NCBI RefSeq assembly: GCF_014595945.1
Contig: NZ_JABXWU010000001.1
Location: 930,001 to 994,000 of the forward strand
Length of the DNA stretch: 64,000 nucleotides
Direction of reading: 5' to 3'
Origin: Alkalibacillus aidingensis
GTDB taxonomy: Bacteria > Bacillota > Bacilli > Bacillales > Alkalibacillaceae
Positions within the stretch are counted from its first letter, which is position 1; every line of letters starts with the position of its first letter. Shown here piece by piece: positions 47,192 to 56,512 of this stretch. The notes beneath the pieces are model-generated. The model was given only the letters and a program-made list of their open reading frames with translations. It was not told the DNA's origin and did no database searches. A program made the translations under genes and the position numbers.

Positions 47192-47617
47192 ATGCCAACT
47201 CCAAGTATGGAAGATTATATTGAACAAATTTATATCTTAATTGATCAAAAAGGCTACGCGCGTGCCTCAGATATAGCTGAAAGGTTATCAGTTCACCCTT
47301 CATCCGTTACAAAGATGGTAAAAAAACTTGATCAAATGGACTACCTTCATTACGAAAAGTATCGTGGGTTAGTCCTGACTGATAAAGGAAAGAAGATTGG
47401 CAAAAGGCTTGTATATCGTCATGAGCTTCTTGAACAGTTTTTGGCCATTATCGGTACCGAAGAGCATAGTATCTATGAGGAAGTTGAGGGGATTGAACAT
47501 CATTTAAGCTGGGATAGTATATTCAGAATTGGTGATCTGGTCGAATACTTCCAAGAGGATCCAGAGCGTCTAAAAGCCTTAGAAAAGGTCCAAAAACGAA
47601 ACAGTAATCAAGATTAA
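47192..47617 (+). CDS. mntR: Manganese-responsive regulator MntR
   Basis: A 141-residue DtxR-family repressor of Mn uptake. The winged helix spans about 1-70. All metal ligands known for B. subtilis MntR are at the same positions here: Asp8, Glu11, His77, Glu99, Glu102 and His103. The length matches (142 in B. subtilis). It is divergent from mntABCD, with two MntR-like boxes between. GGAGGTAAG precedes the ATG. Confidence 0.97.
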   Translation: MPTPSMEDYIEQIYILIDQKGYARASDIAERLSVHPSSVTKMVKKLDQMDYLHYEKYRGLVLTDKGKKIGKRLVYRHELLEQFLAIIGTEEHSIYEEVEGIEHHLSWDSIFRIGDLVEYFQEDPERLKALEKVQKRNSNQD

Positions 47618-47665
47618 ATATCCCCTTAAGAGATTAATGTCCATCTCTTAAGGGGATATTTTTAT
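47618..47665. terminator. Bidirectional terminator between mntR and ytxJ
   Basis: TATCCCCTTAAGAGAT and ATCTCTTAAGGGGATA form a 16-bp hairpin with a loop of about 10 nt, followed by ATTTTTATT on the plus strand. It serves the convergent mntR and ytxJ genes. Confidence 0.85.
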
Positions 47666-47982
47666 TGTGTAACTTCAGTTAATTTTTTGGCCGTTACATC
47701 CCAATGAGAAGCGTGAAATTCAACTTGTCCATTCTTAAAGTAAAAAACTTGTGGAGACTCATGCTTAATATCAAATTGCTCAGCAATTAAATTGGATAAT
47801 TCACGATTTTCTTGAATGTGAATAATATAAGCTGGTATATCCGATTCCTCTGTAAATTTTTCAAACTGTTTCTTAGCTTCATCGCTAATTGGACAGGTAA
47901 GACTATGTTTTAGAAGTAAAGCTTCATCTTGACCGACCATTGTTTGCAATTCATCTTCTACAGTAAGTTGTTTAACTGTCAT
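47662..47982 (-). CDS. ytxJ: Bacilliredoxin-like monothiol protein YtxJ (BrxC)
   Basis: A 106-residue thioredoxin-fold protein with a single active-site cysteine C30 in SLTCPIS (TCPxS). In B. subtilis YtxJ/BrxC acts as a monothiol bacilliredoxin that removes bacillithiol from proteins. It is the last gene of ytxGHJ, under a SigB-type promoter, which fits a role in general and disulfide stress. GGAGGTTTTAGAATC precedes the ATG. Confidence 0.93.
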   Translation of the reverse strand: MTVKQLTVEDELQTMVGQDEALLLKHSLTCPISDEAKKQFEKFTEESDIPAYIIHIQENRELSNLIAEQFDIKHESPQVFYFKNGQVEFHASHWDVTAKKLTEVTQ

Positions 47983-48049
47983 GATTCTAAAACCTCCTCA
48001 TCAAATAAAAAGTTGCTGGTTAGAGTCAACCAACAACTTATAGTTTATT

Positions 48050-48442
48050 TTATGTGTTTTGTTGAGAACGTTCAAATAATTGATTTGCCTCTTGACGTTC
48101 TAATTCTTCTGTTACTTCCTCAATCGCATCAGCTACATCTTGAGCAACGCCTTGTCCTTCTCGCTGTTCCTTAAATTCATTTACTTTTTCCTGGAGTTGA
48201 TCTTTTGTTTCTTTAAACTGATGAGAAAGCTCCGTTCCCTTTTCATATGCAACATCTTTCCACTCATCAGCACGTTCTCTTACATGTTGAGCACCTGTGT
48301 TGATATCGTGGCGTAATTCTTTACCAGACTTTGGAGCAAATAACAAGGCTACTGATGCACCAACAATCCCACCGATTAATGATCCAATCATAAAATCTTT
48401 GCTGTTAATGTTACCCTCTTGTGTTTGGTTTTCTTTACTCAT
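48050..48442 (-). CDS. ytxH: General stress protein YtxH
   Basis: A 130-residue membrane protein. A glycine/alanine-rich helix (about 16-40; [20 protein letters not shown]) ending in the family motif [10 protein letters not shown] is followed by a charged coiled-coil helical domain (about 45-125). The function is unknown; it is part of the ytxGHJ stress operon and may act as a membrane-tethered spacer. GGAGGAG precedes the ATG. Confidence 0.9.
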   Translation of the reverse strand: MSKENQTQEGNINSKDFMIGSLIGGIVGASVALLFAPKSGKELRHDINTGAQHVRERADEWKDVAYEKGTELSHQFKETKDQLQEKVNEFKEQREGQGVAQDVADAIEEVTEELERQEANQLFERSQQNT

Positions 48443-48466
48443 TCCAACTCCTCCTTATAATCCCTA

Positions 48467-48904
48467 TTATTTTTCCTTATATCTTTTCCACAAATGAATT
48501 GCCGCTTCCCCCCATTTAATGGTTTGTGAAGTCTGAGCAGCATGTTCATTAGCTTGGTCCTGAATTTCCTCAGATAGTTTTTGTAACGATTCGTTAAATT
48601 GGTTCACAGTATATCCTATTCCTTTAATACCATCAAATAAAACATCCATTTTTTCGGTTTTTTCAGTTATATCTTCTGCTAAACGGTTTGTTTTATTAAG
48701 TAGGCGTTCTGTTTCTTTAGAAACACCTTCCATTTGCTCCTCAAATCCCTTGACCGTACTTGCCACATTATCTAATGTTTTGGTGACAGATTTCAAGGTT
48801 CTCGAGATATAAATAACAAGAACAATAAATCCTATAGCAAAAGCGATAGCAGCAATTAGTGCAGCGATATGTAATAAATTCAAAACTAGATCACTTCCTT
48901 CCAA
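48467..48904 (-). CDS. ytxG: General stress protein YtxG (DUF948)
   Basis: A 145-residue protein with one N-terminal membrane helix (about 10-33) and a long coiled-coil tail, the DUF948 family. The function is unknown. It is the first gene of ytxG-ytxH-ytxJ, and a well-formed SigB promoter lies 20 nt upstream of it. GGAAGGAAGTG precedes the start. Confidence 0.9.
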   Translation of the reverse strand: MEGSDLVLNLLHIAALIAAIAFAIGFIVLVIYISRTLKSVTKTLDNVASTVKGFEEQMEGVSKETERLLNKTNRLAEDITEKTEKMDVLFDGIKGIGYTVNQFNESLQKLSEEIQDQANEHAAQTSQTIKWGEAAIHLWKRYKEK

Positions 48905-48923
48905 CTCTTGTTATATTTAATCT

Positions 48924-48949
48924 ATACCCGGACGACAATCTTGTCAAAC
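48924..48949 (-). promoter_or_regulatory. SigB promoter of ytxGHJ
   Basis: On the minus strand GTTTGA (48944-48949) and GGGTAT (48924-48929) are separated by 14 nt, an almost perfect match to the SigB consensus GTTTAA-N12-14-GGGTAT. B. subtilis ytxGHJ is also under SigB (and SigH). Confidence 0.85.
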
Positions 48950-49024
48950 TTATTAGTGAATTTACGCCATAATTTCAGTATAATGGTTTCATAAGTTGTT
49001 ATACATTTCAAAGGAGGCAAAAAA

Positions 49025-50137
49025 ATGCGTGATCCTAGAATCAATAAACTAGCCGATCTACTAGTCAATTATTCAGTCAAACTGCAAAAAGATGAAAAGT
49101 TATTAATTGAAAACACTGGCATGCAACGTGAATTAGTTTCTGCCATTATTGAAAAAGCATACGAAGCAGGTGGCCATCCATTCGTTGAATTAAAGGATCC
49201 AAAAATTATGCGTAGTCTTTTAAAAGGTGCCAATGAAACACAGTTAAAAGCTTGGGAGAAATATGAGTCCACTGTTATGGAAGACATGGATGCGTACATA
49301 GCGATCCGTTCCGGTGACAACATCAATGAATTATCAGATGTTCCGGGTGAGAAAAATAAACTGTTTGGTCAAACTGTGATGAATGTACACCGTAACATTC
49401 GCGTTCCTAAAACTAAGTGGTGTGTCTTACGTTACCCTAACGAATCAATGGCCCAGTTAGCAGAAATGAGCACTGAAGCTTTTGAAGATTTCTATTTTGA
49501 TGTTTGTACGTTAGACTATGCCAAAATGAGCAAAGCTATGGATGCATTAGTAGAAAAAATGGAAAACACTGATGAAGTGAAAATCCAGGGACCTGGTACT
49601 GACCTGACCTTCTCGATTAAGGATATTCCTGTGATCAAGTGTGCTGGTGAAATGAATATTCCTGATGGTGAAGTTTATACAGCGCCTGTAAAAGATTCCG
49701 TTAATGGAACACTTACTTATAATACTCCATCTCCGTACCAAGGGTTTACTTATGAAAATGTTAAACTTACATTTGAAAACGGTAAAATAGTTGATGCACA
49801 AGCTAATGATACAGAACGTATTCAAGAAGTGTTTAATACAGATGAAGGTGCTCGCTATATTGGCGAATTCGCTATAGGAATCAATCCATATATTCAACAT
49901 CCAATGAAGGATATTCTATTCGATGAAAAGATTGATGGAAGTTTCCATTTCACACCTGGACAAGCTTATGATAATGCCTACAATGGTAATGACTCATCCA
50001 TTCACTGGGATATGGTAAATATTCAAAGAGCGGATTATGGTGGTGGAGAGATGTATTTTGACGGCGAGCTAATCCGTAAAGACGGAAAGTTTGTCATTCC
50101 TGAATTGGAAGCGTTAAATGCAGACCAACTTAAATAA
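49025..50137 (+). CDS. ampS: M29 family aminopeptidase AmpS
   Basis: A 370-residue metal-dependent thermophilic-type aminopeptidase that trims peptides in the cytosol. The N-terminus DPRINKLADLLVNYSV and the C-terminal metal-site segments GEFAIGINP near 279 and NGNDSSIHWDMV near 319 are characteristic of the family. AAAGGAGGC precedes the ATG and a TATAAT lies at about 48980. It is monocistronic. Confidence 0.94.
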   Translation: MRDPRINKLADLLVNYSVKLQKDEKLLIENTGMQRELVSAIIEKAYEAGGHPFVELKDPKIMRSLLKGANETQLKAWEKYESTVMEDMDAYIAIRSGDNINELSDVPGEKNKLFGQTVMNVHRNIRVPKTKWCVLRYPNESMAQLAEMSTEAFEDFYFDVCTLDYAKMSKAMDALVEKMENTDEVKIQGPGTDLTFSIKDIPVIKCAGEMNIPDGEVYTAPVKDSVNGTLTYNTPSPYQGFTYENVKLTFENGKIVDAQANDTERIQEVFNTDEGARYIGEFAIGINPYIQHPMKDILFDEKIDGSFHFTPGQAYDNAYNGNDSSIHWDMVNIQRADYGGGEMYFDGELIRKDGKFVIPELEALNADQLK

Positions 50138-50170
50138 TATAGGTGGTATTGTGGGCTTCCGTAAGGGGGT

Positions 50171-50500
50171 GGAACGTTAATTAGACTGCTTCTAATTGAC
50201 GGTAATTGCTTCACAAAGTGGTGGAACGTTAATTAGACTGCTTCTAATTGACGGTAATTGCTTCACAAAGTGGTGGGACGTTAATTAGACTGCTTCTAAT
50301 TGACGGTAATTGCTTCACAAAGTGGTGTAGCGTTAATTAGACTGCTTCTAATTGACGGTAATTGCTTCACAAAGTGGTGGAACGTTAATTAGACTGCTTC
50401 TAATTGACGGTAATTGCTTCACAAAGTGGTGTAGCGTTAATTAGACTGCTTCTAATTGACGGTAATTGCTTCACAAAGTGGTGTAGCGTTAATTAGACTG
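50171..50500. repeat. Tandem array of a 52-bp repeat, about 6.4 units
   Basis: The unit begins GGAACGTTAATTAGACTG and recurs at exact 52-nt steps (50171, 50223, 50275, 50327, 50379, 50431, 50483), with only 1-3 variable positions such as GGAACG/GGGACG/GTAGCG. Each unit contains a hairpin CGTTAATTAG-ACTGCTT-CTAATTGACG. After the last partial unit (to about 50505) the sequence changes to a CATTTTGCGC...GGCAAAACGG form that resembles the second array at 55.1 kb. The gap 50138-50684 has no credible gene. Confidence 0.92.
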
Positions 50501-50648
50501 CTTTTCTCGGGCATTTTGCGCTTTATACGGGGCAAAACGGTCTTGAGAACACTTCTCTCAGACTCTTTAACACACCATATTGCTCATAACTTCATTAAAC
50601 CCGACACACAGCGTAGTTAATGAACATCATACATCTGATGAATTTATA

Positions 50649-50679
50649 AAAGCCGATCCAACATAATTGGATCGGCTTC
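50649..50679 (-). terminator. Terminator of murC
   Basis: AAGCCGATCCAA and TTGGATCGGCTT form a 12-bp hairpin with a 5-nt loop, then a T-rich tail on the minus strand, right after the murC stop. Confidence 0.85.
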
Positions 50680-50684
50680 ATTCA

Positions 50685-51983
50685 TTAAGCCAAGGCTTTA
50701 AAAGCTTCTTGATATTTTTGAATATCTCCTGCTCCCATAAACAAGATCACACTATGATCATGAGTTTTTAATAATTCGGTATCACCTTCTGGCAACAATT
50801 TAGATCCTTTGATTTTTTCCTGCAGATCTGAGATAGATAAGTTCCCATCTTTTTCCCTTGCAGAGCCGAAAATATCACACAAATAAACATAATCTGCTTT
50901 TGATAAGCTCTCGGCAAATTCATTTAAAAACTTTCGTGTACGTGTATAAGTATGAGGTTGAAAAACAGCTACAACCTCTTTATCCGGATATTTTCTTCTC
51001 GCCGAATCAATGGTGGCTTCAATTTCCCTTGGGTGATGTGCATAATCATCAATAATAATTTGGCCATTTTTCCACTCGGTTTCAGTAAATCGCCTCTTAA
51101 CACCTTCAAATGTGTAAATTTTCTTGATTTGCTCTGCAGTAAATTCTTCATAATCACATAAAGCTATGACGCTTAAAGCATTCAAGACACTGTGCTCACC
51201 ATACGTTGGAATTTGGAAAGTGTCAAAGTAAGTCCCCCTTACAAACACTTCAAATTCTGTTCCCTCAGGTGATTCTTGAACATTCTTAGCATAAAAATCA
51301 TTCTCTTCAGAAAAGCCGTAATACACAACTGGAACTTTCGCATGAATTTCTTGCAGTTTTTGATCATCTCCGCAAGCAATAATGCCACGCTTCACTTTAA
51401 GTGCCATCGACTGAAAAGCGTCAAAGACATCTTCAATGTTTTCAAAGTAATCAGGATGATCAAAATCGATATTAGTCATAATCGCATAATCCGGTTCATA
51501 TGCCAGGAAATGCCTTCTGTATTCACAAGCTTCAAAAGCAAAATACTCACTATCCGATCGCCCACAACCAGTTCCATCACCTATTAAATAGGATGTTGGG
51601 ACATTTTCACTTAATGTATGAGCCAAAAGACCAGTTGTCGAGGTTTTCCCATGTGCTCCAGTTACAGCAATACTTGTATAATTGTGAATGTATTCGCCTA
51701 AAAACTCATGGTAACGATAAAATGGGACACCCAATTCCTTTGCTCTAACAATCTCTTCATGTTGGTCATTAAATGCATTACCTGCAATGACAATTTGATC
51801 CTCTTGGATATTTTCTTGTTGAAATGGCAAAATAGGAATATGTTTCTCACGTAATGCTTCTTCAGTAAAAAATGTCTTTTCTATATCTGAACCTTGAACT
51901 ACCTCACCTGAATCGTGCAAGATTTGAGCTAACGCGCTCATTCCTGTTCCTTTTATGCCAATAAAGTGGTAAGTCGACATCAA
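50685..51983 (-). CDS. murC: UDP-N-acetylmuramate--L-alanine ligase
   Basis: A 432-residue Mur ligase that adds L-Ala to UDP-MurNAc in peptidoglycan synthesis. The start region [17 protein letters not shown] is the family dinucleotide-like fold, the P-loop is [14 protein letters not shown] near 108, [11 protein letters not shown] is near 150 and the [13 protein letters not shown] motif near 303. The length is standard. It is monocistronic with a terminator directly behind. Bacillus likewise carries murC in this block, away from the main cell-wall cluster. Confidence 0.97.
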   Translation of the reverse strand: MMSTYHFIGIKGTGMSALAQILHDSGEVVQGSDIEKTFFTEEALREKHIPILPFQQENIQEDQIVIAGNAFNDQHEEIVRAKELGVPFYRYHEFLGEYIHNYTSIAVTGAHGKTSTTGLLAHTLSENVPTSYLIGDGTGCGRSDSEYFAFEACEYRRHFLAYEPDYAIMTNIDFDHPDYFENIEDVFDAFQSMALKVKRGIIACGDDQKLQEIHAKVPVVYYGFSEENDFYAKNVQESPEGTEFEVFVRGTYFDTFQIPTYGEHSVLNALSVIALCDYEEFTAEQIKKIYTFEGVKRRFTETEWKNGQIIIDDYAHHPREIEATIDSARRKYPDKEVVAVFQPHTYTRTRKFLNEFAESLSKADYVYLCDIFGSAREKDGNLSISDLQEKIKGSKLLPEGDTELLKTHDHSVILFMGAGDIQKYQEAFKALA

Positions 51984-52125
51984 TCGAACCCCCGTTTTTT
52001 ATCATTCTATAATTAATATATGTTTCAATTTATATTTTGCTTTTTTTATTATAGCAGAATTCTTAGTATTATCCAGTATGTACAGAAATCAATCTTATTA
52101 CAACCAGATTAATATACGTCACAAA

Positions 52126-52161
52126 AATAAAAAGATTGATTGCGTTGGCAATCAATCTTTT
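52126..52161 (-). terminator. Terminator of the nicotinate phosphoribosyltransferase gene
   Basis: AAAGATTGATTGC and GCAATCAATCTTT form a 13-bp hairpin with a 4-nt loop followed by a T-rich tail on the minus strand. Confidence 0.85.
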
Positions 52162-52165
52162 CTTC

Positions 52166-53275
52166 TTAATCACCTGCATATTCCACTTTTTCCAACCGTG
52201 GATTTGGGTTAAAATTCCGTCCTTGCTTTGCTTCTTTTTCACCGTTAAGTAAGACATTGTCGCCTGTAAAACCGATCTTAATTTTTAACAGACTACTACC
52301 AACACCATACATATCAACTGGTACTTGCAAAGATTCAAAGCGACGAATTTTCTCCTCTGTGAAGCCTCCACTTGCCACGATTTTCACATGATGAAAACCT
52401 TCGTCATCTAATGCTTTACGTAAAGCAAAAATAAGTTGTGGGTTAACTCCTCTTGGGTCAAATGAACCCATAAGATGTTGATTACGTAAGAAATACTTAT
52501 CAACCATGTTTTTAGATGTATCCAAACGTACACCCTTCAGTTCTTCTCCAAATGCACGAGCAACTTTTAATGAATCTGTAATCACATCATTGTTATAATC
52601 AACCAAAGTAACTAATTCATCATTAGGGAATGTTTTTTGATAAGCCTCAGTAGCTTTAACTAAATCACCTTTGAACATTTGAATAAGCGCATGTGGCATC
52701 GTTCCCATACCATGCTTACCCCACCATTCATTCATCGCATGTGTCGCCTGAGCTGTGGAGCCACCAATATACGCAGCATAACCATCACCGGATTGCTGTG
52801 TATAGTGATCATCACGATCCCCCATAAAAATAACTGGCTTTTGCTCTCCTGAGGTACGTGCAGCTTTAACGACATTATAAACATTCGTTGCTACTGAAGT
52901 TCTTCGTCCCAAAATGCCATCAATAATTCCCTCAAGGTAACCAAAATCTTGATAACGTCCTGTAACTGTCAAAACTGACTCATAAGGACTAATTTTGTCA
53001 CCGTCTTGTAAAGAATAAATCTCTAAATCCTCTGGGTTATCAGCAAAGGTGTGCAGTAAAGCAATTGCTTCATCAGTGCCACATAATACTGCGTCACTTT
53101 TTTGAAAAAACTGCATGGTTACCTCATTGTCTGATAAATGTTGATCAACAATCTCTTTAGTTTTCAGGAAATAAACAGCAGAAAACCAACCTTCTTTAAT
53201 TCGTTCATCAAATTTAAATGTTTGATTGGTTAGGCGTTTAATCATCCCTTTTTGTTTCATTTCAAATTCTTTCAT
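52166..53275 (-). CDS. Nicotinate phosphoribosyltransferase
   Basis: A 369-residue enzyme of the NAD salvage pathway, converting nicotinate and PRPP to nicotinate mononucleotide. IDGILGRRTSVATNVY near 117, GGSTAQATHAMNEWWGKHG near 165 and VKIVASGGFTEEKIR near 289 are family segments. The compact length is that of the shorter class found in some Firmicutes. ATG at 53275 follows GAGGGGTC; an in-frame ATG 12 codons upstream lacks a ribosome binding site. It follows ytpR after 67 nt and may be co-transcribed with it. Confidence 0.9.
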   Translation of the reverse strand: MKEFEMKQKGMIKRLTNQTFKFDERIKEGWFSAVYFLKTKEIVDQHLSDNEVTMQFFQKSDAVLCGTDEAIALLHTFADNPEDLEIYSLQDGDKISPYESVLTVTGRYQDFGYLEGIIDGILGRRTSVATNVYNVVKAARTSGEQKPVIFMGDRDDHYTQQSGDGYAAYIGGSTAQATHAMNEWWGKHGMGTMPHALIQMFKGDLVKATEAYQKTFPNDELVTLVDYNNDVITDSLKVARAFGEELKGVRLDTSKNMVDKYFLRNQHLMGSFDPRGVNPQLIFALRKALDDEGFHHVKIVASGGFTEEKIRRFESLQVPVDMYGVGSSLLKIKIGFTGDNVLLNGEKEAKQGRNFNPNPRLEKVEYAGD

Positions 53276-53342
53276 CGTAGACCCCTCATCGACTATTGTA
53301 ATTGGGTTCATCCTAACATTTCTGTTAGTCTTTTTGAACCAT

Positions 53343-53945
53343 TTATAGCTTAAACGGACTTCCTACCTCAAATTGATCATCTAGTACTAAAATCCCCTTT
53401 TCCTTCGGTGCATCTGGAATATTTAGTTCCTTAGCAGAACAAATCATCCCCGTTGATTGTACTCCTCGTAATGTTGAATCTTTAATCTCAAGACCACTTG
53501 GCATAATTGCACCAACCTTAGCGACGACCACTTTTTGTCCTGCATCTACATTGGGAGCTCCACAGACAATTTGTAACTCTTCATCACCAACATCAACTTG
53601 ACAAACACTCAATTTATTAGAGTCTTCGTGTTCTTGCTTATCTTTAACATAACCTACAACAAACTTAGGTGACAAATCTAGGTCTAATTTATCTTCTAGT
53701 CCATTTTCATTAAAAATCGTTTCAATTTTGTCTATGAACTCTTGGCTAACATTCAACAAGTCATAATCAGCAACATTCATCTTCTTAGAGATGTTAAAGA
53801 TATTATAACCGACCGGTTCATTAGAATCAGATATAGAAATCTTGGTTACGTCTTTAGAAGTTCTAGTTGTAATGTTTTGGTCGGTTTGTTTTAAGGTTAG
53901 TATTAATACATCTCCAATACCTTGTGGATTATAGACTACTTGCAT
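53343..53945 (-). CDS. ytpR: YtpR family tRNA-binding-domain protein
   Basis: A 200-residue stand-alone protein. The C-terminal half (about 95-200) is an OB-fold tRNA-binding domain like that of PheT ([22 protein letters not shown]). The N-terminal half is specific to YtpR. The RNA ligand and role are unknown. It begins 6 nt after the ytpQ stop and is thus in an operon with it, as in Bacillus. Confidence 0.9.
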   Translation of the reverse strand: MQVVYNPQGIGDVLILTLKQTDQNITTRTSKDVTKISISDSNEPVGYNIFNISKKMNVADYDLLNVSQEFIDKIETIFNENGLEDKLDLDLSPKFVVGYVKDKQEHEDSNKLSVCQVDVGDEELQIVCGAPNVDAGQKVVVAKVGAIMPSGLEIKDSTLRGVQSTGMICSAKELNIPDAPKEKGILVLDDQFEVGSPFKL

Positions 53946-53951
53946 AACTCT

Positions 53952-54764
53952 CTACTCCTTATCATTTTCAGGTTTTTTCTGCGCTAGAATAAAAATTGGC
54001 TCTAAATTTCGTTCCTCATACAAAAATGGTAGTGAAGTAATCGGAATCCGTCCTTCAGCAAAGAACTGCATCATCATTTGAGCTAATATATCATATCCCA
54101 TTTTATTACGAATGTCTGCAAAAATACAGACATCTTGGTGTGGAACACCGATCGCTAGCTCTCCTTGACTTTTTGCCTTCATTTCTTCTAATAGTGCTTC
54201 ATTTAGAATTCGACTAGCGTCATAGCCGTCGTTAGTAGATAGAAAATAAAACGTATTACCTGCTACCTCATCTACTTTCATATCAGTAGTCAGACGCCTA
54301 ACATTAAACATGGCTACTTCTTTGATTCTTTCCCTTTCCCAACTTTCCTTGTTAAGCATATCCTCATCAATTAATCGGTAAGACTTACCTAAATCAATAG
54401 CGTAGTATATACGGGTTTCAGCAGTATGTTCTGTAAATATCAAAGGAACACCTTCGTTGGATTCCTCTGGAAATGATCCTGAGCGTATAACAGGGTAAAT
54501 TTGGGATTCTTTACCTTCTAAAGTTTGCTCCTCATTCATTATAGTTAACGCTTCTTTTATGTGCGATTCTAACTCATCTAAAGCAGCATCTTGTCTATTT
54601 TCCCATTTAGCAATTACACCCGGTAGAGAAATAGTAACACCTTGTTGGGTGCTTTTCCATTCTACTCGAAATGTATCTTGATCCCGATCAAAATGGGTAT
54701 TCCATTCTTCATTTTGAAAGCGTTCTTCTAACATCTTTTTCATTTTGACACTTGTCATTTTCAT
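53952..54764 (-). CDS. ytpQ: DUF1444 family protein YtpQ
   Basis: A 270-residue cytosolic protein of the DUF1444/YtpQ family, function unknown. It is mixed alpha/beta with no membrane segment. ATG at 54764 ([10 protein letters not shown]) lies 9 nt after AAAAGGGGG; a further in-frame codon at 54791 precedes that site and is rejected, while the ATG at 54758 is possible. It heads a unit with ytpR, the order found in Bacillus. Confidence 0.87.
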   Translation of the reverse strand: MKMTSVKMKKMLEERFQNEEWNTHFDRDQDTFRVEWKSTQQGVTISLPGVIAKWENRQDAALDELESHIKEALTIMNEEQTLEGKESQIYPVIRSGSFPEESNEGVPLIFTEHTAETRIYYAIDLGKSYRLIDEDMLNKESWERERIKEVAMFNVRRLTTDMKVDEVAGNTFYFLSTNDGYDASRILNEALLEEMKAKSQGELAIGVPHQDVCIFADIRNKMGYDILAQMMMQFFAEGRIPITSLPFLYEERNLEPIFILAQKKPENDKE

Positions 54765-54879
54765 CAGTAATTGCCCCCTTTTCCGAAGCACTAGCCATTA
54801 TTTTATCATGTATTGACTAGAGTGGAAAGTTAGGCACATATTGTCATATAAGATGGTAATATTCGGAAGGAAATTGAAA

Positions 54880-55040
54880 CAGCTGAAACATCTTCGACCT
54901 TACCAAAATGTTCAGTCTGTGGGTTCATCAGGCTCGTGTTGTTTCCACGATGCATAGGACGTGCTAGTGTTGATGCCACAGGACATGGCGTTTTCACCGA
55001 ACAGGAGTCTACGTATTATGCCTACGTTAGTGGTGGCTTT
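54880..55040. repeat. Dispersed-repeat-like intergenic sequence
   Basis: About 160 bp of relatively GC-rich sequence with short palindromic blocks (GATGCATAGGACGTGC..., GATGCCACAGGACATGGCG, TACGTATTATGCCTACGT). The style resembles interspersed elements seen in Bacillaceae and shares GGCTCGTG and CACAGGA words with the 36.8-kb element, but not its ends. No coding sequence. It lies between ytpQ and the second tandem array. Confidence 0.4.
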
Positions 55041-55075
55041 TCTATTTAATATAGAGAATGTTTATTACCTTTTGA

Positions 55076-55430
55076 TTGACGTTTTGCGCTTCACAAGATG
55101 GTAAAACGTCACTGAGACTGCTTCTCGATGACATTTTGCGCTTCACAAGATGGTAAAACGTCACTGAGACTGCTTCTCGATGACATTTTGCGCTTCACAA
55201 AAGACCAAAACGTCATTGAGACTGCTTCTCGATGACATTTTGCGCTTCACAAAAGACCAAAACGTCATTGAGACTGCTCTTCGATGACATTTTGCGCTTC
55301 ACAAGAGACCAAAACGTCATTGAGACTGCTCTTCGATGACATTTTGCGCTTCACACGAGACCAAAACGTCATTGAGACTGCTCTTCGATGACGTTTTGCG
55401 CTTCACACGAGACCAAAACGTCATTGAGAG
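55076..55430. repeat. Second tandem array of a 52-bp repeat, about seven units
   Basis: TTTTGCGCTTCACA recurs at exact 52-nt steps (55082, 55134, 55186, 55238, 55290, 55342, 55394). Each unit holds a hairpin CGTCATTGAG-ACTGCTT-CTCGATGACA (or a shifted variant with CTCTT) and the arms GACATTTT/AAAACGTC. Unit length, the central ACTGCTTCT and the GCTTCACAA block are the same as in the 50.2-kb array, while most stem positions differ. The gap 54765-55470 has no credible gene. Confidence 0.92.
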
Positions 55431-55470
55431 CCCAAGAACATCAAAGTTAATGAACACCAACCACTCACAC

Positions 55471-56493
55471 TTATTTTGTATCTAGTTTCATATCTCCAAA
55501 TTTTATATAACCTAATTTACGAAGCCACTCTGACACGATTAAACTAATAATCATGGGGCCAACTACAAATAAAAGAATGTCGATCCACAGCAGTTCTACT
55601 GAAAAACCCATTGTTTCAAAAGTCATAATAGGTCCTACTAAACCACTTGTTCCCATTCCGGCACCGATTGCATTATTTTCTAATTGCAACCAAACAGTAG
55701 CCACAGGCGCTAAAACGATTCCAGCTATTGTTGGTGGTAATAGAATAATAGGCTTTCTAACCACATTAGCTATCTGTAGCATTGACGTGCCAATTCCTTG
55801 GGAAACTAAACCACTAATACCATTTTCCCGATAACTACTAACAGCAAATCCAACCATTTGTGCCGCACATCCGACCGTCGCTGCACCTGCAGCTAACCCT
55901 TCCAATTCAAGCATAACCGCGATCGCTACACTCGAAATCGGTGCAGTTAAAGCAAGTCCCATTAAAGCAGCTACTATCATTCCCATTAGAAAAGGTCTTA
56001 AATCTGTTGACCAATTAATAATAGCTCCAAAGCCTTCTAATAAAGCCGAAATAGTCGGGCCAATAAATGAAGCGACGATGAAACCAACCACAATGGTGAC
56101 AAATGGCGTGACAACAATATCAACCTTTGTTTCACCACTCACTAATTTACCAATTTCGATTGCGATTAAGGCAGCCACAAACGCTCCTGCTGGCCCACCT
56201 AAGTATGCTCCATAGCTTCCGGCAAACAAGGCACTATATAATACTAACGAAGGTGCTCTTAGACCATGTGCAATGGCAACACCAATCGCTCCTCCGTATA
56301 TGATGTCTTGCGTAATGAAGTTACCAATCTCTACAAAAGCGTTAGGCATAAACGGGACTTGTTCACCCAACGTCTGGATGATCACCCCAATAATTAAAGA
56401 AGCAAATAACCCTAATGCCATATAACTTAACGACGTAATGACATAATTTTGAAATGACGGTTCGATTCCTTTACGTTTAAGAAATGCTTTCAC
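55471..56493 (-). CDS. PTS EIIC type 2 family membrane protein (PTS_EIIC_2)
   Basis: A 340-residue membrane protein with about nine to ten helices, resembling the PTS_EIIC_2 family (YitG-neighbour type IIC-like proteins without their own IIA and IIB). GGAIGVAIAHGLRAPSLVLYS near 75 and AIGAGMGTSGLVGPIMT near 273 are family-like. No phosphorylated His or Cys domain is attached or encoded nearby, so PTS-driven transport is doubtful; an ion- or sugar-related role is unproved. It lies 19 nt after the lipoprotein gene. Confidence 0.75.
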   Translation of the reverse strand: MKAFLKRKGIEPSFQNYVITSLSYMALGLFASLIIGVIIQTLGEQVPFMPNAFVEIGNFITQDIIYGGAIGVAIAHGLRAPSLVLYSALFAGSYGAYLGGPAGAFVAALIAIEIGKLVSGETKVDIVVTPFVTIVVGFIVASFIGPTISALLEGFGAIINWSTDLRPFLMGMIVAALMGLALTAPISSVAIAVMLELEGLAAGAATVGCAAQMVGFAVSSYRENGISGLVSQGIGTSMLQIANVVRKPIILLPPTIAGIVLAPVATVWLQLENNAIGAGMGTSGLVGPIMTFETMGFSVELLWIDILLFVVGPMIISLIVSEWLRKLGYIKFGDMKLDTK

Positions 56494-56512
56494 AAATGAA
56501 ACCCCCGGTTAA

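Noticed and set aside
49547-49900. 117-codon minus-strand open frame inside ampS
   Set aside because: It lies wholly within a clear aminopeptidase gene and looks like antisense noise.
50171-55430. The 52-bp arrays as CRISPR
   Set aside because: The units are contiguous tandem repeats with no unique spacers between them, and there are no cas genes in the window.
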